Of a DNA stretch of 34,773 bases, positions 16,760 to 24,761 are shown in pieces (position 1 is the stretch's first letter; each line of letters begins with the position of its first letter). Under the pieces are notes generated by a model that made no database searches, was not told the origin of the DNA, and saw only the letters and a program-made list of their open reading frames with translations. The position numbers and the translations under genes were made by a program. Source of the DNA: a bacterium (GTDB taxonomy: Bacteria > UBP14 > UBA6098 > B30-G16). The DNA lies in contig JAGGRZ010000168.1 in the NCBI GenBank assembly GCA_021159335.1, positions 1-34,773 on the forward strand. Direction: 5' to 3'.

Positions 16760-19303
16760 TTACTTCGTCACACACCCTCGAGAATCATAAAGGGAATCCA
16801 GTGTTATCGTTATCGAGTCACCATCGTAGGGAAAGTAAAATATGTATGCAGTAACTGTATCGCATCCCGATGGAGCACATTCGAAGCGAAGCATTGCGGT
16901 GGGCTCATGAATGTGAAATGTTATCGGGAAACCGGTGGTATGTCGAACTCGCAGGGTAAAGTAAACTCGCATAGTATCGATATCGCTTCCCTGCGCATCT
17001 GCTATCTGCATGATGAACCATTGGGTATCGCACGACGCGAAACTGTTGCATGGAGCGCAAATAAACCAAGCACTATCTGGCTCGCAAGGTGTTATGGGTA
17101 TTACCGCTGTATCGGTGCCCCAATTGCAAAAAGAATCTCTCATCGAGACCACAACAAGAGCGGAATCACATGTGTCCGGTGGTACAACCCAACTAAAAAT
17201 TGTGTCGTAGACATCTATAGTATCAACTCTGCCGCAATAACTTATAACAGCAAAACCGCTATCGCCTGAGTAAAACATGTCTTCGATATCAAAAGTAATC
17301 TCAACGGTATCCTGAGCCAAATACGAACTTACGAATGAGTCGATAACAATTCTTGGCGGTCGTGAATCCAGAACTCCAGCTACCATAGTCTCAGTTGAAT
17401 CGATGGTTAGTCTGAATATCCAATCGCTGTCCTCAACGCCCGGAGCATCCGTGCTTAGAACCCACTGGAAACAGTGTTGTCCCGGGGTGACGCTGTCGCC
17501 GTATTCACCAGTAGTATCAATTAAAGTCCGCAATTCGAGTTCGTATGTATCCGCAGAATCGGACATGAAAACGCCTGTAACTGTATGCCCAAGGTCGTCG
17601 CATGTGTGAAAACTGTAGCATATCTCCACAATATTAACACTATCGCAATCAGTCTCCTCAGAAAACCAGACGGAATCGATGACAGTAGCACCGGTGTCGT
17701 CCTGAAGAACCATTATCACTGAATCAACTACAGCTGAAAGGTTGTCATCGCCGGTGGTGCGATAAAACTCGATTCTATACTGGAAATAAAGGTCACAATG
17801 GGAATCAACAATGGTGTCGAGGTCTGCTCCCGAGTAAGGAACTTGCGTCCATGTAGCTGTCGTGCATTCGTCCACAGTGTAACCACAGCGAACATAATAT
17901 CGTATTTCAAAGCCATCAGGAACGCAATCGTACCAGTAGAATGAGCGGAGTTTTTTCCCTCGATGAAACGCAAGAATGGATGATTCAAGATAGCCGTAAG
18001 TTGGGAATGTTATCATATCGTTTTTGAGCAATCTATAGTAGTTGCGCCCTACCGTGTAGTAGAAGTCGCAGGTGACATTGCCACAGTTTGATTCGAAGTC
18101 GAGTGTCCTACCGAAATGAACTTGGTTTCCCGGTTCGTCAACTATCTCTACATCGGTGAATGTCCCTGACGAGGTTTGTGCAACATAACCAACATCAGCC
18201 CATCCACCCATAATGTCGACATAGCCGTTGAGGTCGTAGTCAGCCACATCCGCGCCGTCAGTGTAGTCATCAACATAGTGTATTAAACTGAGCGAATTAA
18301 ACGAACTTCCGCTATCGTTGCGGAACCAGTAGAATCCTCCAAGATTCGGGACTGTGTAGCCCAAAAGTCTTTCGACACCCACTATAACATCGATGTAGCC
18401 GTCCTCGTCGTAGTCCGCCACTCCAAGACCATCCATGTAATGAAAAAGTGACATGTAAGTGTAATTGAAGAAACTCGTGAATGAATCCGCCTCATTCTCG
18501 AGTATTGTTAACTTAGAATTAGGGTATCTCACAAAAAGAAGCGCTATGTCGAGGTCAGTGTCGTTGTCGAAGTCGAAAACGCGGGCTCTGACAGTGGACA
18601 TGTTTATCGACGAGGAAGCTAAATATGTGGTATCATCAAGGTCTGGACCCCAAAGGATTGATGGTCTCGGATTGCTTACTATAAGGAAAGCAGGACCTAT
18701 AACATCATCGTAGCCATCGTCATCGATGTCGGCTACTTCACCATCACTTGCGAACATCCTGCCGACAAAAAGCGTCTCACAGCTCCATCCCGATGTGGCG
18801 TGACCGCTTCCCCAGCAAACGCCACAGCCATTGTAACCGCTGAAAAAGATGTCCTCATCACCGTCACCGTCGAAATCGCCGCAGTAAACGGCGCAAAATC
18901 GTCCTGAATCGGAAAATGTAAAGCTGCAAATTCGAGTGGTGTCAAAAGTTGTATCGCCAAAGTTTTGTGCAACATATATCCCCTTTCCGCCAACCCCCAT
19001 AGCAAAGTCGATGTCGCCATCACCGTCGAAATCGCCGTAGTGAAACTTAGAGTGAGACTCTATTGCGCCAGAGCTAAGAAGAGTAACGGTGTCCCAGTCG
19101 GTATATGTAACGCTTCTCGCCTGGAAAACTACATTGTGATTTTCCGTGTTAAGGCTTTCAGCACGGAAATAGCGTGAATCGAAGGTGTAATAACTGATAA
19201 GCCTTCCAGAACCGAGATACCAATCGGTTTGCTTGAACGATAAAGTCTGGGCATTTATTGAAGCTATTAAAATGAATATTATAAAAACAACGGCAGTTCG
19301 CAT
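16760..19303 (-). CDS. Large secreted FG-GAP/VCBS repeat protein, probably truncated
   Basis: The 847-residue protein has a signal peptide (about 1-18) and at least six FG-GAP/VCBS-type calcium-binding blades in its first half: DFDGDGDIDFAMG, DFDGDGDEDIFFSG, DIDDDGYDDVIG, DFDNDTDLDIALL, DYDEDGYIDVIVG and DYDLNGYVDIMGG. The second half holds Cys- and Asp-rich Ig-like domains (for example CEPDSAWFICAPCNSFASC). It ends abruptly at DSRGCVTK with no C-terminal sorting domain, unlike the other secreted proteins here. The following 180 bases hold no such domain in any minus-strand frame. GAGGTGAG precedes the ATG, and the gene starts seven bases after the PduS-like gene. Surface adhesion is a guess. 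Confidence 0.8.
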   Translation of the reverse strand: MRTAVVFIIFILIASINAQTLSFKQTDWYLGSGRLISYYTFDSRYFRAESLNTENHNVVFQARSVTYTDWDTVTLLSSGAIESHSKFHYGDFDGDGDIDFAMGVGGKGIYVAQNFGDTTFDTTRICSFTFSDSGRFCAVYCGDFDGDGDEDIFFSGYNGCGVCWGSGHATSGWSCETLFVGRMFASDGEVADIDDDGYDDVIGPAFLIVSNPRPSILWGPDLDDTTYLASSSINMSTVRARVFDFDNDTDLDIALLFVRYPNSKLTILENEADSFTSFFNYTYMSLFHYMDGLGVADYDEDGYIDVIVGVERLLGYTVPNLGGFYWFRNDSGSSFNSLSLIHYVDDYTDGADVADYDLNGYVDIMGGWADVGYVAQTSSGTFTDVEIVDEPGNQVHFGRTLDFESNCGNVTCDFYYTVGRNYYRLLKNDMITFPTYGYLESSILAFHRGKKLRSFYWYDCVPDGFEIRYYVRCGYTVDECTTATWTQVPYSGADLDTIVDSHCDLYFQYRIEFYRTTGDDNLSAVVDSVIMVLQDDTGATVIDSVWFSEETDCDSVNIVEICYSFHTCDDLGHTVTGVFMSDSADTYELELRTLIDTTGEYGDSVTPGQHCFQWVLSTDAPGVEDSDWIFRLTIDSTETMVAGVLDSRPPRIVIDSFVSSYLAQDTVEITFDIEDMFYSGDSGFAVISYCGRVDTIDVYDTIFSWVVPPDTCDSALVVVSMRDSFCNWGTDTAVIPITPCEPDSAWFICAPCNSFASCDTQWFIMQIADAQGSDIDTMRVYFTLRVRHTTGFPITFHIHEPTAMLRFECAPSGCDTVTAYIFYFPYDGDSITITLDSLYDSRGCVTK

Positions 19304-19310
19304 AGCGAAC

Positions 19311-20624
19311 TCACCTCTTTATCATTATGTTCGGCGAAATACTTACCACTACGCCGTCAATGGGGGCGTGTATAGGCGCCCCAAGCTTACCAGCGGGAAC
19401 ATCCGCAACCTTCTGCCCTTTCCTGACTCTCTCTCCGGGCGCTACAACGGGCTCCGCTGGCACTCCCGCATGCTGTTTAAGAGGTAGTACGATCTCGTCA
19501 GGTGGCTCAACGAATGATATAAACTCGGGTTCGATAGCAAAATATTCCTCAACTCCAATCCTTTGCACAAGTCGCCTTTGCGGTATTTTCCTGAATTCCC
19601 GTTCCTCATATGGCACAAGCTTTGTCCCGTCCCAGGAGAATTTAACGCCCTTCTGAGCGAACCGCTTTTTAAGTTCCTGATTTACTCTTCGCGGCGAAAG
19701 CCCCATCGGGCACGCAACGAGCTCGCATATCCCGCACTCCGAACATATCATCGCGGCAGTCATCACATCCTCAGGCAAACTAAGCGGCATAGCAGCGGAG
19801 CGCATTATTTTGTGCGGCATTAATGGATGTCCGAGAAGATGTCTTGGGCAAAGGTCGGTGCACATTTGGCACTGCATGCACGCCGAAGCAGCCAGTCTTA
19901 ATACATAGTTTAGCGGCATTGTCCTGTAGCGCACCAGAAGATGGTCCTTTGGAAGAACTAAAAAGCCCGATGTGGTCTTTTTCACGGGTTCCTCAGGCGA
20001 AACCAGAACCCCCATCATCGGGCCGCCCTCCAATATCGCGAAATCGTTTATCCTTGGGACTGCGAGCTTTATCAAGTATGATGCCTTTGTTCCCAGTGGC
20101 ACAGGTGCAGTGAATGGCTTCTCAACCTCTCCAGTCACAGTAACCCACTTCTCGGTAACGGGAATCCCATTCTGTGCCCGCCCAATATTATAAATGGTTT
20201 CGACATTGTTTACTGCTGCCCCGACATCGAGCGGAAGTCCTGCGGGCGGTATTACTTTGCCAACGATGTTGTAAACGATCTCGAACTCGTCACCTGCAGG
20301 GTAGTAATCCTCAAGAAAAAACGGTTTTACACCGTAATTCTCGAGATGGGGTGTTGCTATTTCCCAAAACTTCCTATACTTATCCTTCGCTGCGATAAAA
20401 GCTTCCTTAGCTCCAATGTTGTCGCGAACGGCAGCGACAGTGGATATAATCTCCTCTGCGTGATGATTCATCAATTCTATATCTTTGGTAAGCAGTGGCT
20501 CGCACTCTGCTCCATTAGCTATGTATGTCGTGATTTTGGCGGAAAGTTTCACATGGGCGGGAAACCCTCCTCCACCAGCACCGACAACACCCGCCTCCCG
20601 AATTTTTTCTATAAATTCACTCAT
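19311..20624 (-). CDS. PduS/RnfC-like flavin and 4Fe-4S electron-transfer protein
   Basis: Domains match PduS/RnfC. The N-terminal FMN/NADH-binding 51K-like domain has GAGGGGFPAHVKL and NGAECEPLL. An SLBB segment follows (about 135-200). Two 4Fe-4S sites are formed by C250/C253/C256/C260 and C295/C298/C301/C306 (numbered from the TTG three bases upstream). A C-terminal barrel-sandwich domain (about 384-438) ends in APIDGVVVSIS. In propanediol microcompartments PduS is a cobalamin reductase; RnfC is the NADH-side subunit of a Na+/H+-pumping complex. The C-terminal rather than N-terminal barrel-sandwich domain and the absence of rnfABDGE favour PduS. I chose the ATG at 20624 over the adjacent TTG. 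It follows fusA by 78 bases. Confidence 0.85.
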   Translation of the reverse strand: MSEFIEKIREAGVVGAGGGGFPAHVKLSAKITTYIANGAECEPLLTKDIELMNHHAEEIISTVAAVRDNIGAKEAFIAAKDKYRKFWEIATPHLENYGVKPFFLEDYYPAGDEFEIVYNIVGKVIPPAGLPLDVGAAVNNVETIYNIGRAQNGIPVTEKWVTVTGEVEKPFTAPVPLGTKASYLIKLAVPRINDFAILEGGPMMGVLVSPEEPVKKTTSGFLVLPKDHLLVRYRTMPLNYVLRLAASACMQCQMCTDLCPRHLLGHPLMPHKIMRSAAMPLSLPEDVMTAAMICSECGICELVACPMGLSPRRVNQELKKRFAQKGVKFSWDGTKLVPYEEREFRKIPQRRLVQRIGVEEYFAIEPEFISFVEPPDEIVLPLKQHAGVPAEPVVAPGERVRKGQKVADVPAGKLGAPIHAPIDGVVVSISPNIMIKR

Positions 20625-20702
20625 CAAATTAATTAAAATCCTAAAATCGATTAAAGCAAACGAAATAATGGTCTAAAAGCACATGGAAGGCTAAGTGGCT
20701 AA

Positions 20703-22796
20703 TTATAATCCCTTCATCCGCAGGAGGATTTTCTCCTCTTTGGACTTTGGCAAACGCCTGAAATGGGAGAATTGCATCGTGAAAAAGCCTCTTCCCTGCG
20801 TTAGTGAGCGGAGTGTCGTAGTATATCCGAACATCTGGTCGAGAGGGACGATAGCCTTTATGGTTTCGCCATCGGGACGATGTTCTATTCCCTGTATTTC
20901 GGCATCGCGCGAGGTGAGGTCACCTATGACATCCCCAAGGTTATGCTCAGGAACCGTGACCTCGATTTTCATTACAGGCTCAAGAAGTATAGGTTCGGCT
21001 TTTCTTACCGCATCCATGAACGCCCGTGAAGCTGCCAAAGCGAATGCCGGCTCGTCAAGATGCTCCTCGTCAAAGCCTATGTCAACGATCTTCGTAATAA
21101 TGTCTATAAGCGGATACCCAGCTACCGGTCCGCTTTCCTTCGTCATCAAAATTTCGTTTTTGATAAGTTCCCTGAATTGTTTCCCAAGCGGAAAATCTTC
21201 CGGCAAAATGTCCTTAACCACGAAACCCGTCCCCGTTTCAGCCGGCTCGACCTCTACCTCAACTTCAGCGAAAAGTTTTCTACCACTTACTACCTTGTCC
21301 AGCGTGAATCGCGAGCGTGCTGGTCTGGTTATAGTTTCCCTGTATGCTACCTGCGGCTTGCCCGCGTTAACATTAACCCCGAATTCCCTGCGCATGCGTG
21401 TGGTGATAACATCGAGGTGTAATTCACCCATGCCCGAAATTATCGTTTGACCAGTTTCCGGGTCCTCATGAAACCTGAATGTAGGGTCCTCCTCGGCAAG
21501 ATGCTTCAGCGCCTTGTACATTTTGTCGCTATCGGCTTTAGAAACCGGCTCCACCGCCATGAATATAACTGGCTCGGGGAATCTCATCTCCTCGAAAACT
21601 ATTGGCTTCTGCGGGTCACAAAGCGTATCACCAGTGAACACTTGCTTTAAACCAGCTACAGCCACGACATCGCCAGCAAAAGCTCTCGATAGTGGTTCGC
21701 GCTTGTTGGCATGCATGCGGAAAATTTTCTGGAGCCGCTCTTTTTTCCCGCTGCGGGGATTAAGATACTGACCGCCAAGCTTCGCCGTGCCCGAATATAT
21801 TCTTATATAAGTTAATTTTTCCACATATTTGTCCGCTGCTATTTTAAACGCCAATGCCGAGAACGGAGCCCTGGGGTCTGCTTTTCTTGTAAGTTCCATT
21901 CCCGTTTTCGGATGAGTACCTTTAACGGGTGGTATGTCAATCGGCGAGGGAAGGAAGTCCACTATAGCATCAAGAAGTGGCTGAATGCCCTTGTTCTTAA
22001 GTGCAGACCCAGCGAGAACTGGCACGAAACCATGGTTAAGCGTCCCTTTTCGTATAGCTCGTAGAATAACCTCAACAGGTGGCTCTCTGTCCGAAAGGTA
22101 CAACTCCATAAGTTCATCGTCGAACTCAGCAACGGATTCTATAAGCATCTCACGCGCGGTTCTTGCTGCATCCAAAAGTTCATCGGGGATGGGTACTATG
22201 TCAAATTTTGCGCCCAATGTTTCCTCGTGCCATTTGTAAGCCTGCATTCGAATAAGGTCGATAACGCCGACGAATTTTTCTGCCTCACCCCAGGGAATGT
22301 TTATGGGCACGGCATTAGCACCAAGCCTTTCGCGCATCATCTCCACCGCACGCTCGAAATCGGCGCCTGCTCTATCCATTTTGTTCACGAAAGCCAACCG
22401 AGGAACCCCATACCTGTTAGCCTGTCGCCATATCGTTTCTGTCTGCGGCTCAACGCCACCTACCGAGCAAAGAATTATAACAGCTCCGTCGAGCACCCGA
22501 AGTGACCTCTCAACTTCGACCGTGAAGTCCACATGACCAGGGGTATCGATAAGGTTTATCATACAATCTCGCCAGAAAAGAGTCGTTGCAGCGGCAGTTA
22601 TGGTTATACCGCGCTCCTTTTCCTGGTCCATCCAGTCCATTTGCGCGGTTCCCTCGTCAACCTTTCCCATCCTGTGTATTTTACCTGCATAGTAGAGGAT
22701 GCATTCGGTCGTCGTGGTCTTACCTGCATCGATGTGAGCAGCAAGACCTATATTGCGAATCTTTTTTATGTCGTATGTATTCGGAACTTCTTCCAT
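20703..22796 (-). CDS. fusA: Translation elongation factor G
   Basis: EF-G drives ribosomal translocation with GTP. The 697-residue length is standard. The G domain carries the P-loop [12 protein letters not shown], the switch region [12 protein letters not shown] and NKMD. Domains II-V follow, including GMGELHLDV in domain III and the C-terminal elements. A GGAG site precedes the ATG. It is 64 bases downstream of rpsG, as in the str operon, but an intrinsic terminator lies in that gap and tuf is not downstream. Instead a PduS-like gene follows. Confidence 0.97.
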   Translation of the reverse strand: MEEVPNTYDIKKIRNIGLAAHIDAGKTTTTECILYYAGKIHRMGKVDEGTAQMDWMDQEKERGITITAAATTLFWRDCMINLIDTPGHVDFTVEVERSLRVLDGAVIILCSVGGVEPQTETIWRQANRYGVPRLAFVNKMDRAGADFERAVEMMRERLGANAVPINIPWGEAEKFVGVIDLIRMQAYKWHEETLGAKFDIVPIPDELLDAARTAREMLIESVAEFDDELMELYLSDREPPVEVILRAIRKGTLNHGFVPVLAGSALKNKGIQPLLDAIVDFLPSPIDIPPVKGTHPKTGMELTRKADPRAPFSALAFKIAADKYVEKLTYIRIYSGTAKLGGQYLNPRSGKKERLQKIFRMHANKREPLSRAFAGDVVAVAGLKQVFTGDTLCDPQKPIVFEEMRFPEPVIFMAVEPVSKADSDKMYKALKHLAEEDPTFRFHEDPETGQTIISGMGELHLDVITTRMRREFGVNVNAGKPQVAYRETITRPARSRFTLDKVVSGRKLFAEVEVEVEPAETGTGFVVKDILPEDFPLGKQFRELIKNEILMTKESGPVAGYPLIDIITKIVDIGFDEEHLDEPAFALAASRAFMDAVRKAEPILLEPVMKIEVTVPEHNLGDVIGDLTSRDAEIQGIEHRPDGETIKAIVPLDQMFGYTTTLRSLTQGRGFFTMQFSHFRRLPKSKEEKILLRMKGL

Positions 22797-22810
22797 GGTG
22801 CTCCATAAAT

Positions 22811-22839
22811 AAAAAGGCGACCCCGTTTTTGGAGTCGCC
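22811..22839 (-). terminator. Intrinsic terminator or attenuator between rpsG and fusA
   Basis: On the minus strand a 9-position stem GGCGACTCC / GGGGTCGCC (one mismatch, 6-base loop) is followed by TTTTTATTTAT, and then the fusA Shine-Dalgarno and ATG within about 20 bases. It should stop part of the transcription coming from rpsG and so set the S7 to EF-G ratio. Confidence 0.8.
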
Positions 22840-22860
22840 CTGCCCAGTTTATATTAAAAA

Positions 22861-23331
22861 TCACCATCGGTAATGGGCGAACGCCCTATTGGCTTCCGCC
22901 ATCTTAAGTGTATCTTCTTTTTTCTTTATTGCGCCACCAGTGTTGTTTGCCGCATCTATTATTTCAGCGGCGAGTTTCTGCGTCATACCGTGCTCGTGGC
23001 GCATTTTTGCGTGCTGAATGATCCACCGAATAGCGAGGGATATTTGCCTGTCAGGTCGCACTTCCACGGGCACCTGATATGTCGCTCCGCCGACACGCCT
23101 TGAACGAACCTCAAGCTGTGGGCGGACATTCTGGATTGCGCGCTCAAAAATGTCTATACCTCGTTTGCCAGTTTTTTGCTCAATAAGGTCGAGCGCATCG
23201 TAAAAAATTCTCTGCGCAACCGTCTTCTTGCCGCGCCTCATGAGCGAGTTTATAAACCTCGTGACCAATACGCTGCCGTATCTATGGTCGGGCGGCAATT
23301 GCCTTTTCTGTGCTCTTCTCCTTCTCGGCAT
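22861..23331 (-). CDS. rpsG: 30S ribosomal protein S7
   Basis: The 156-residue protein is a typical bacterial S7, which nucleates the 30S head by binding the 3' domain of 16S rRNA. Recognisable parts are the basic N-terminus ([19 protein letters not shown]), [21 protein letters not shown], the beta-hairpin [17 protein letters not shown] and the C-terminal [13 protein letters not shown] Shine-Dalgarno AGAGGTGG precedes the ATG. The gene has its own promoter and is followed by fusA. rpsL, normally just upstream in the str operon, is missing here; instead a divergent + strand operon begins about 200 bases away. Confidence 0.97.
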   Translation of the reverse strand: MPRRRRAQKRQLPPDHRYGSVLVTRFINSLMRRGKKTVAQRIFYDALDLIEQKTGKRGIDIFERAIQNVRPQLEVRSRRVGGATYQVPVEVRPDRQISLAIRWIIQHAKMRHEHGMTQKLAAEIIDAANNTGGAIKKKEDTLKMAEANRAFAHYRW

Positions 23332-23358
23332 AATCCACCTCTGACTTTTTGCTTAATT

Positions 23359-23386
23359 ATTTTATCCTCTTCACTTTACAAGTCAA
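23359..23386 (-). promoter_or_regulatory. Promoter of rpsG
   Basis: On the minus strand TTGACT (23386-23381), a 16-base spacer and TAAAAT (23364-23359) predict a leader of only about 20 bases before the rpsG ATG. Such a short leader leaves little room for S7 autoregulation upstream of rpsG. Confidence 0.65.
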
Positions 23387-23409
23387 GTTATTTTTAGCAA
23401 ATTTTTATT

Positions 23410-23425
23410 TAAAATCTAGATTTTA
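23410..23425. promoter_or_regulatory. 16-bp perfect palindrome between divergent promoters
   Basis: TAAAATCTAGATTTTA is fully self-complementary. It lies about midway between the rpsG promoter (23359-23386, minus) and the candidate promoter of the + strand mini-protein operon (23439-23466). The symmetry and position fit an operator bound by a dimeric regulator, but AT-rich palindromes also arise by chance. Confidence 0.4.
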
Positions 23426-23438
23426 GGCTTATTTTTCG

Positions 23439-23466
23439 TTGAGAAATAAAAAAGGCTTGCTAAATT
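23439..23466 (+). promoter_or_regulatory. Possible promoter of the COX24-type mini-protein operon
   Basis: TTGAGA (23439-23444), a 16-base spacer and TAAATT (23461-23466) lie about 60 bases upstream of the ATG at 23529. The -10 element is imperfect. Confidence 0.3.
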
Positions 23467-23528
23467 ATAAAATCGGATTTTTTTGGAAAGCGGATTTTTC
23501 CAGTTCGAAAATAAAAGAGAGGTAATAG

Positions 23529-23621
23529 ATGCCCTGCGGGAGAAAACGCAAATTAAGGAAAGTAAAGCGCCATAAATTCAAAAAGCGCAGGAAACGAGAT
23601 AGACATAAAAAGAAGAAGTAA
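23529..23621 (+). CDS. AURKAIP1/COX24-type ribosomal mini-protein (30 residues)
   Basis: This very short gene encodes 30 residues, of which about two thirds are Lys or Arg. It begins MPCGRKRKLRK and ends RDRHKKKK. It closely follows the pattern of the AURKAIP1/COX24-domain mini-proteins of Bacteroidota (MPSGKKRKRHK..., ending NRHKKK), related to the small-subunit protein bS22 of mycobacteria and to mitochondrial mS38, which sit near the decoding region of the small subunit. A GAGAGG site about six bases upstream supports the ATG. The metallophosphoesterase GTG start lies three bases after its stop, so the two are translationally linked. The family match is from memory of its sequence pattern. 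Confidence 0.75.
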   Translation: MPCGRKRKLRKVKRHKFKKRRKRDRHKKKK

Positions 23622-23624
23622 GCC

Positions 23625-24137
23625 GTGAGAATAGCTGTAGTATCAGACACTCACATAGGGCAGCGGCTTAGCGTGTTTCCGCGAAGTTTTGTTGAGAGAT
23701 TGGATGAATTCGATGGCGTTATTCATTGCGGTGACTACACTAATATGGATGCCCTCGACTTCTTTCGAGGGCTAAAGCTTTTCTACGGCGTTCACGGCAA
23801 CATGGATGATACCGAGGTAAAGCAGGCACTTCCTGAAACGCTTATAATCGAACTTGAAGGCGTAAAAATCGGAGTAATTCACGGATGGGGACCTCCATTT
23901 GGTCTCGAATTAAAAGTGCTGAGAAAAATTAGCGAAACCTACCCGAATGAGAAATTCGACATAGTCCTTTTCGGTCACACCCACACCCCCCTCGACCAGA
24001 CCATAAAAGGAATAAGAGTCATAAATCCCGGCGCCCTAAGCGGGAATATTTTCTCAAAGAAAGGAAGCTGGGGAATATTAACCATCGAAAATGGGAAAAT
24101 AGATTGGCAACTTATCAGCATAAATCCAAGAGAGTAA
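23625..24137 (+). CDS. YfcE/MJ0936-type metallophosphoesterase
   Basis: The 170-residue protein is a calcineurin-like phosphoesterase of the small YfcE/MJ0936 family, which cleaves phosphodiesters using two metal ions. All metal-ligand motifs are present: VVSDTHIG (D8, H10), HCGDYTN, VHGNMDD, IGVIHGWG and LFGHTHTP. Length and motif order are normal. It uses a GTG start three bases after the COX24-type stop codon and is followed 12 bases later by a membrane-protein gene. The physiological substrate is not evident. Confidence 0.93.
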   Translation: MRIAVVSDTHIGQRLSVFPRSFVERLDEFDGVIHCGDYTNMDALDFFRGLKLFYGVHGNMDDTEVKQALPETLIIELEGVKIGVIHGWGPPFGLELKVLRKISETYPNEKFDIVLFGHTHTPLDQTIKGIRVINPGALSGNIFSKKGSWGILTIENGKIDWQLISINPRE

Positions 24138-24149
24138 GAATTTGAAACG

Positions 24150-24695
24150 ATGGACTACGCTGTTCATAGAATCTTAGCGATAATATTCGGGCTTTTACTG
24201 CTTTTCGGGGGAAGAATTCTCTATTTCAAAATTATCGGGCTTCTTGGTTTCGCGGTTGGTGCTACTATAGGAGCGCTTATCGCTAATTCCGCTGGGCTGG
24301 GCACAGTCCTGGGCATAATTGTAGTGCTACTCGCCGGTCTTCTTGGACTGGGTTTCTTTAAGCACTCGAAAGTAATGGCGTTGATAATTCTGGGCGGATT
24401 TCTGGGATATCTGTGCTACGACCTTATCCCGCCCGAATACTTTATAGCCAACGACCTCGTGATGAAGCTTGGTGCGATAATTTTTGGCGTGCTTATAGCA
24501 TTTATAATGAGAACCCTGATAGTCATAGTTGCCACGGCAGTCGGTGGAGCTATAGTGCTTCTTTGCGGCGTTTATGGACAGATGCCGGCCGGCATTCTAA
24601 CTCATTATAAGCAGGCCTACGCTTATGTGGCGATTCTCGCCGTGTTGGGGTCAATAATACAGCTAAGCACTTCAAGAAGACTATCAAAGGTATAG
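24150..24695 (+). CDS. Small multi-spanning membrane protein (DUF4203/TMEM198-like)
   Basis: The 181-residue protein consists of about six to seven hydrophobic helices rich in Gly, Ala, Ile and Leu, with little soluble sequence. Glycine-rich helices such as GLLGFAVGATIGALI and TAVGGAIVLLCGVYG resemble the TMEM198/DUF4203 type, though I am not certain of that assignment. No catalytic or transport signature is seen. It is closely linked to the metallophosphoesterase (12-base gap) and probably co-transcribed with it. Confidence 0.7.
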   Translation: MDYAVHRILAIIFGLLLLFGGRILYFKIIGLLGFAVGATIGALIANSAGLGTVLGIIVVLLAGLLGLGFFKHSKVMALIILGGFLGYLCYDLIPPEYFIANDLVMKLGAIIFGVLIAFIMRTLIVIVATAVGGAIVLLCGVYGQMPAGILTHYKQAYAYVAILAVLGSIIQLSTSRRLSKV

Positions 24696-24761
24696 ATTTC
24701 CCGCCAAAAATTTTATTGAAAAAAGCTCAAAAATAGTGATATTCATTTATTAAAGATAACT

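Noticed and set aside
16745-17269. + strand frame opposite the FG-GAP gene
   Set aside because: It lies wholly antisense to a gene with clear domain repeats; no ribosome site or protein family is recognisable.
19611-19627. TGGCAC-like sequence resembling a sigma-54 site
   Set aside because: It lies inside the PduS-like coding region and its -12 half (TTGTC) does not fit the consensus.
20695-21450. 251-codon + strand frame opposite fusA
   Set aside because: It is antisense to the conserved C-terminal half of EF-G and is Ser-rich as expected for a codon shadow.
23465-23650. Minus-strand reading frame across the COX24-type gene
   Set aside because: It is the antisense of a short basic gene with good family match and ribosome site on the + strand; its Phe/Leu-rich product is the expected shadow of Lys/Arg codons.
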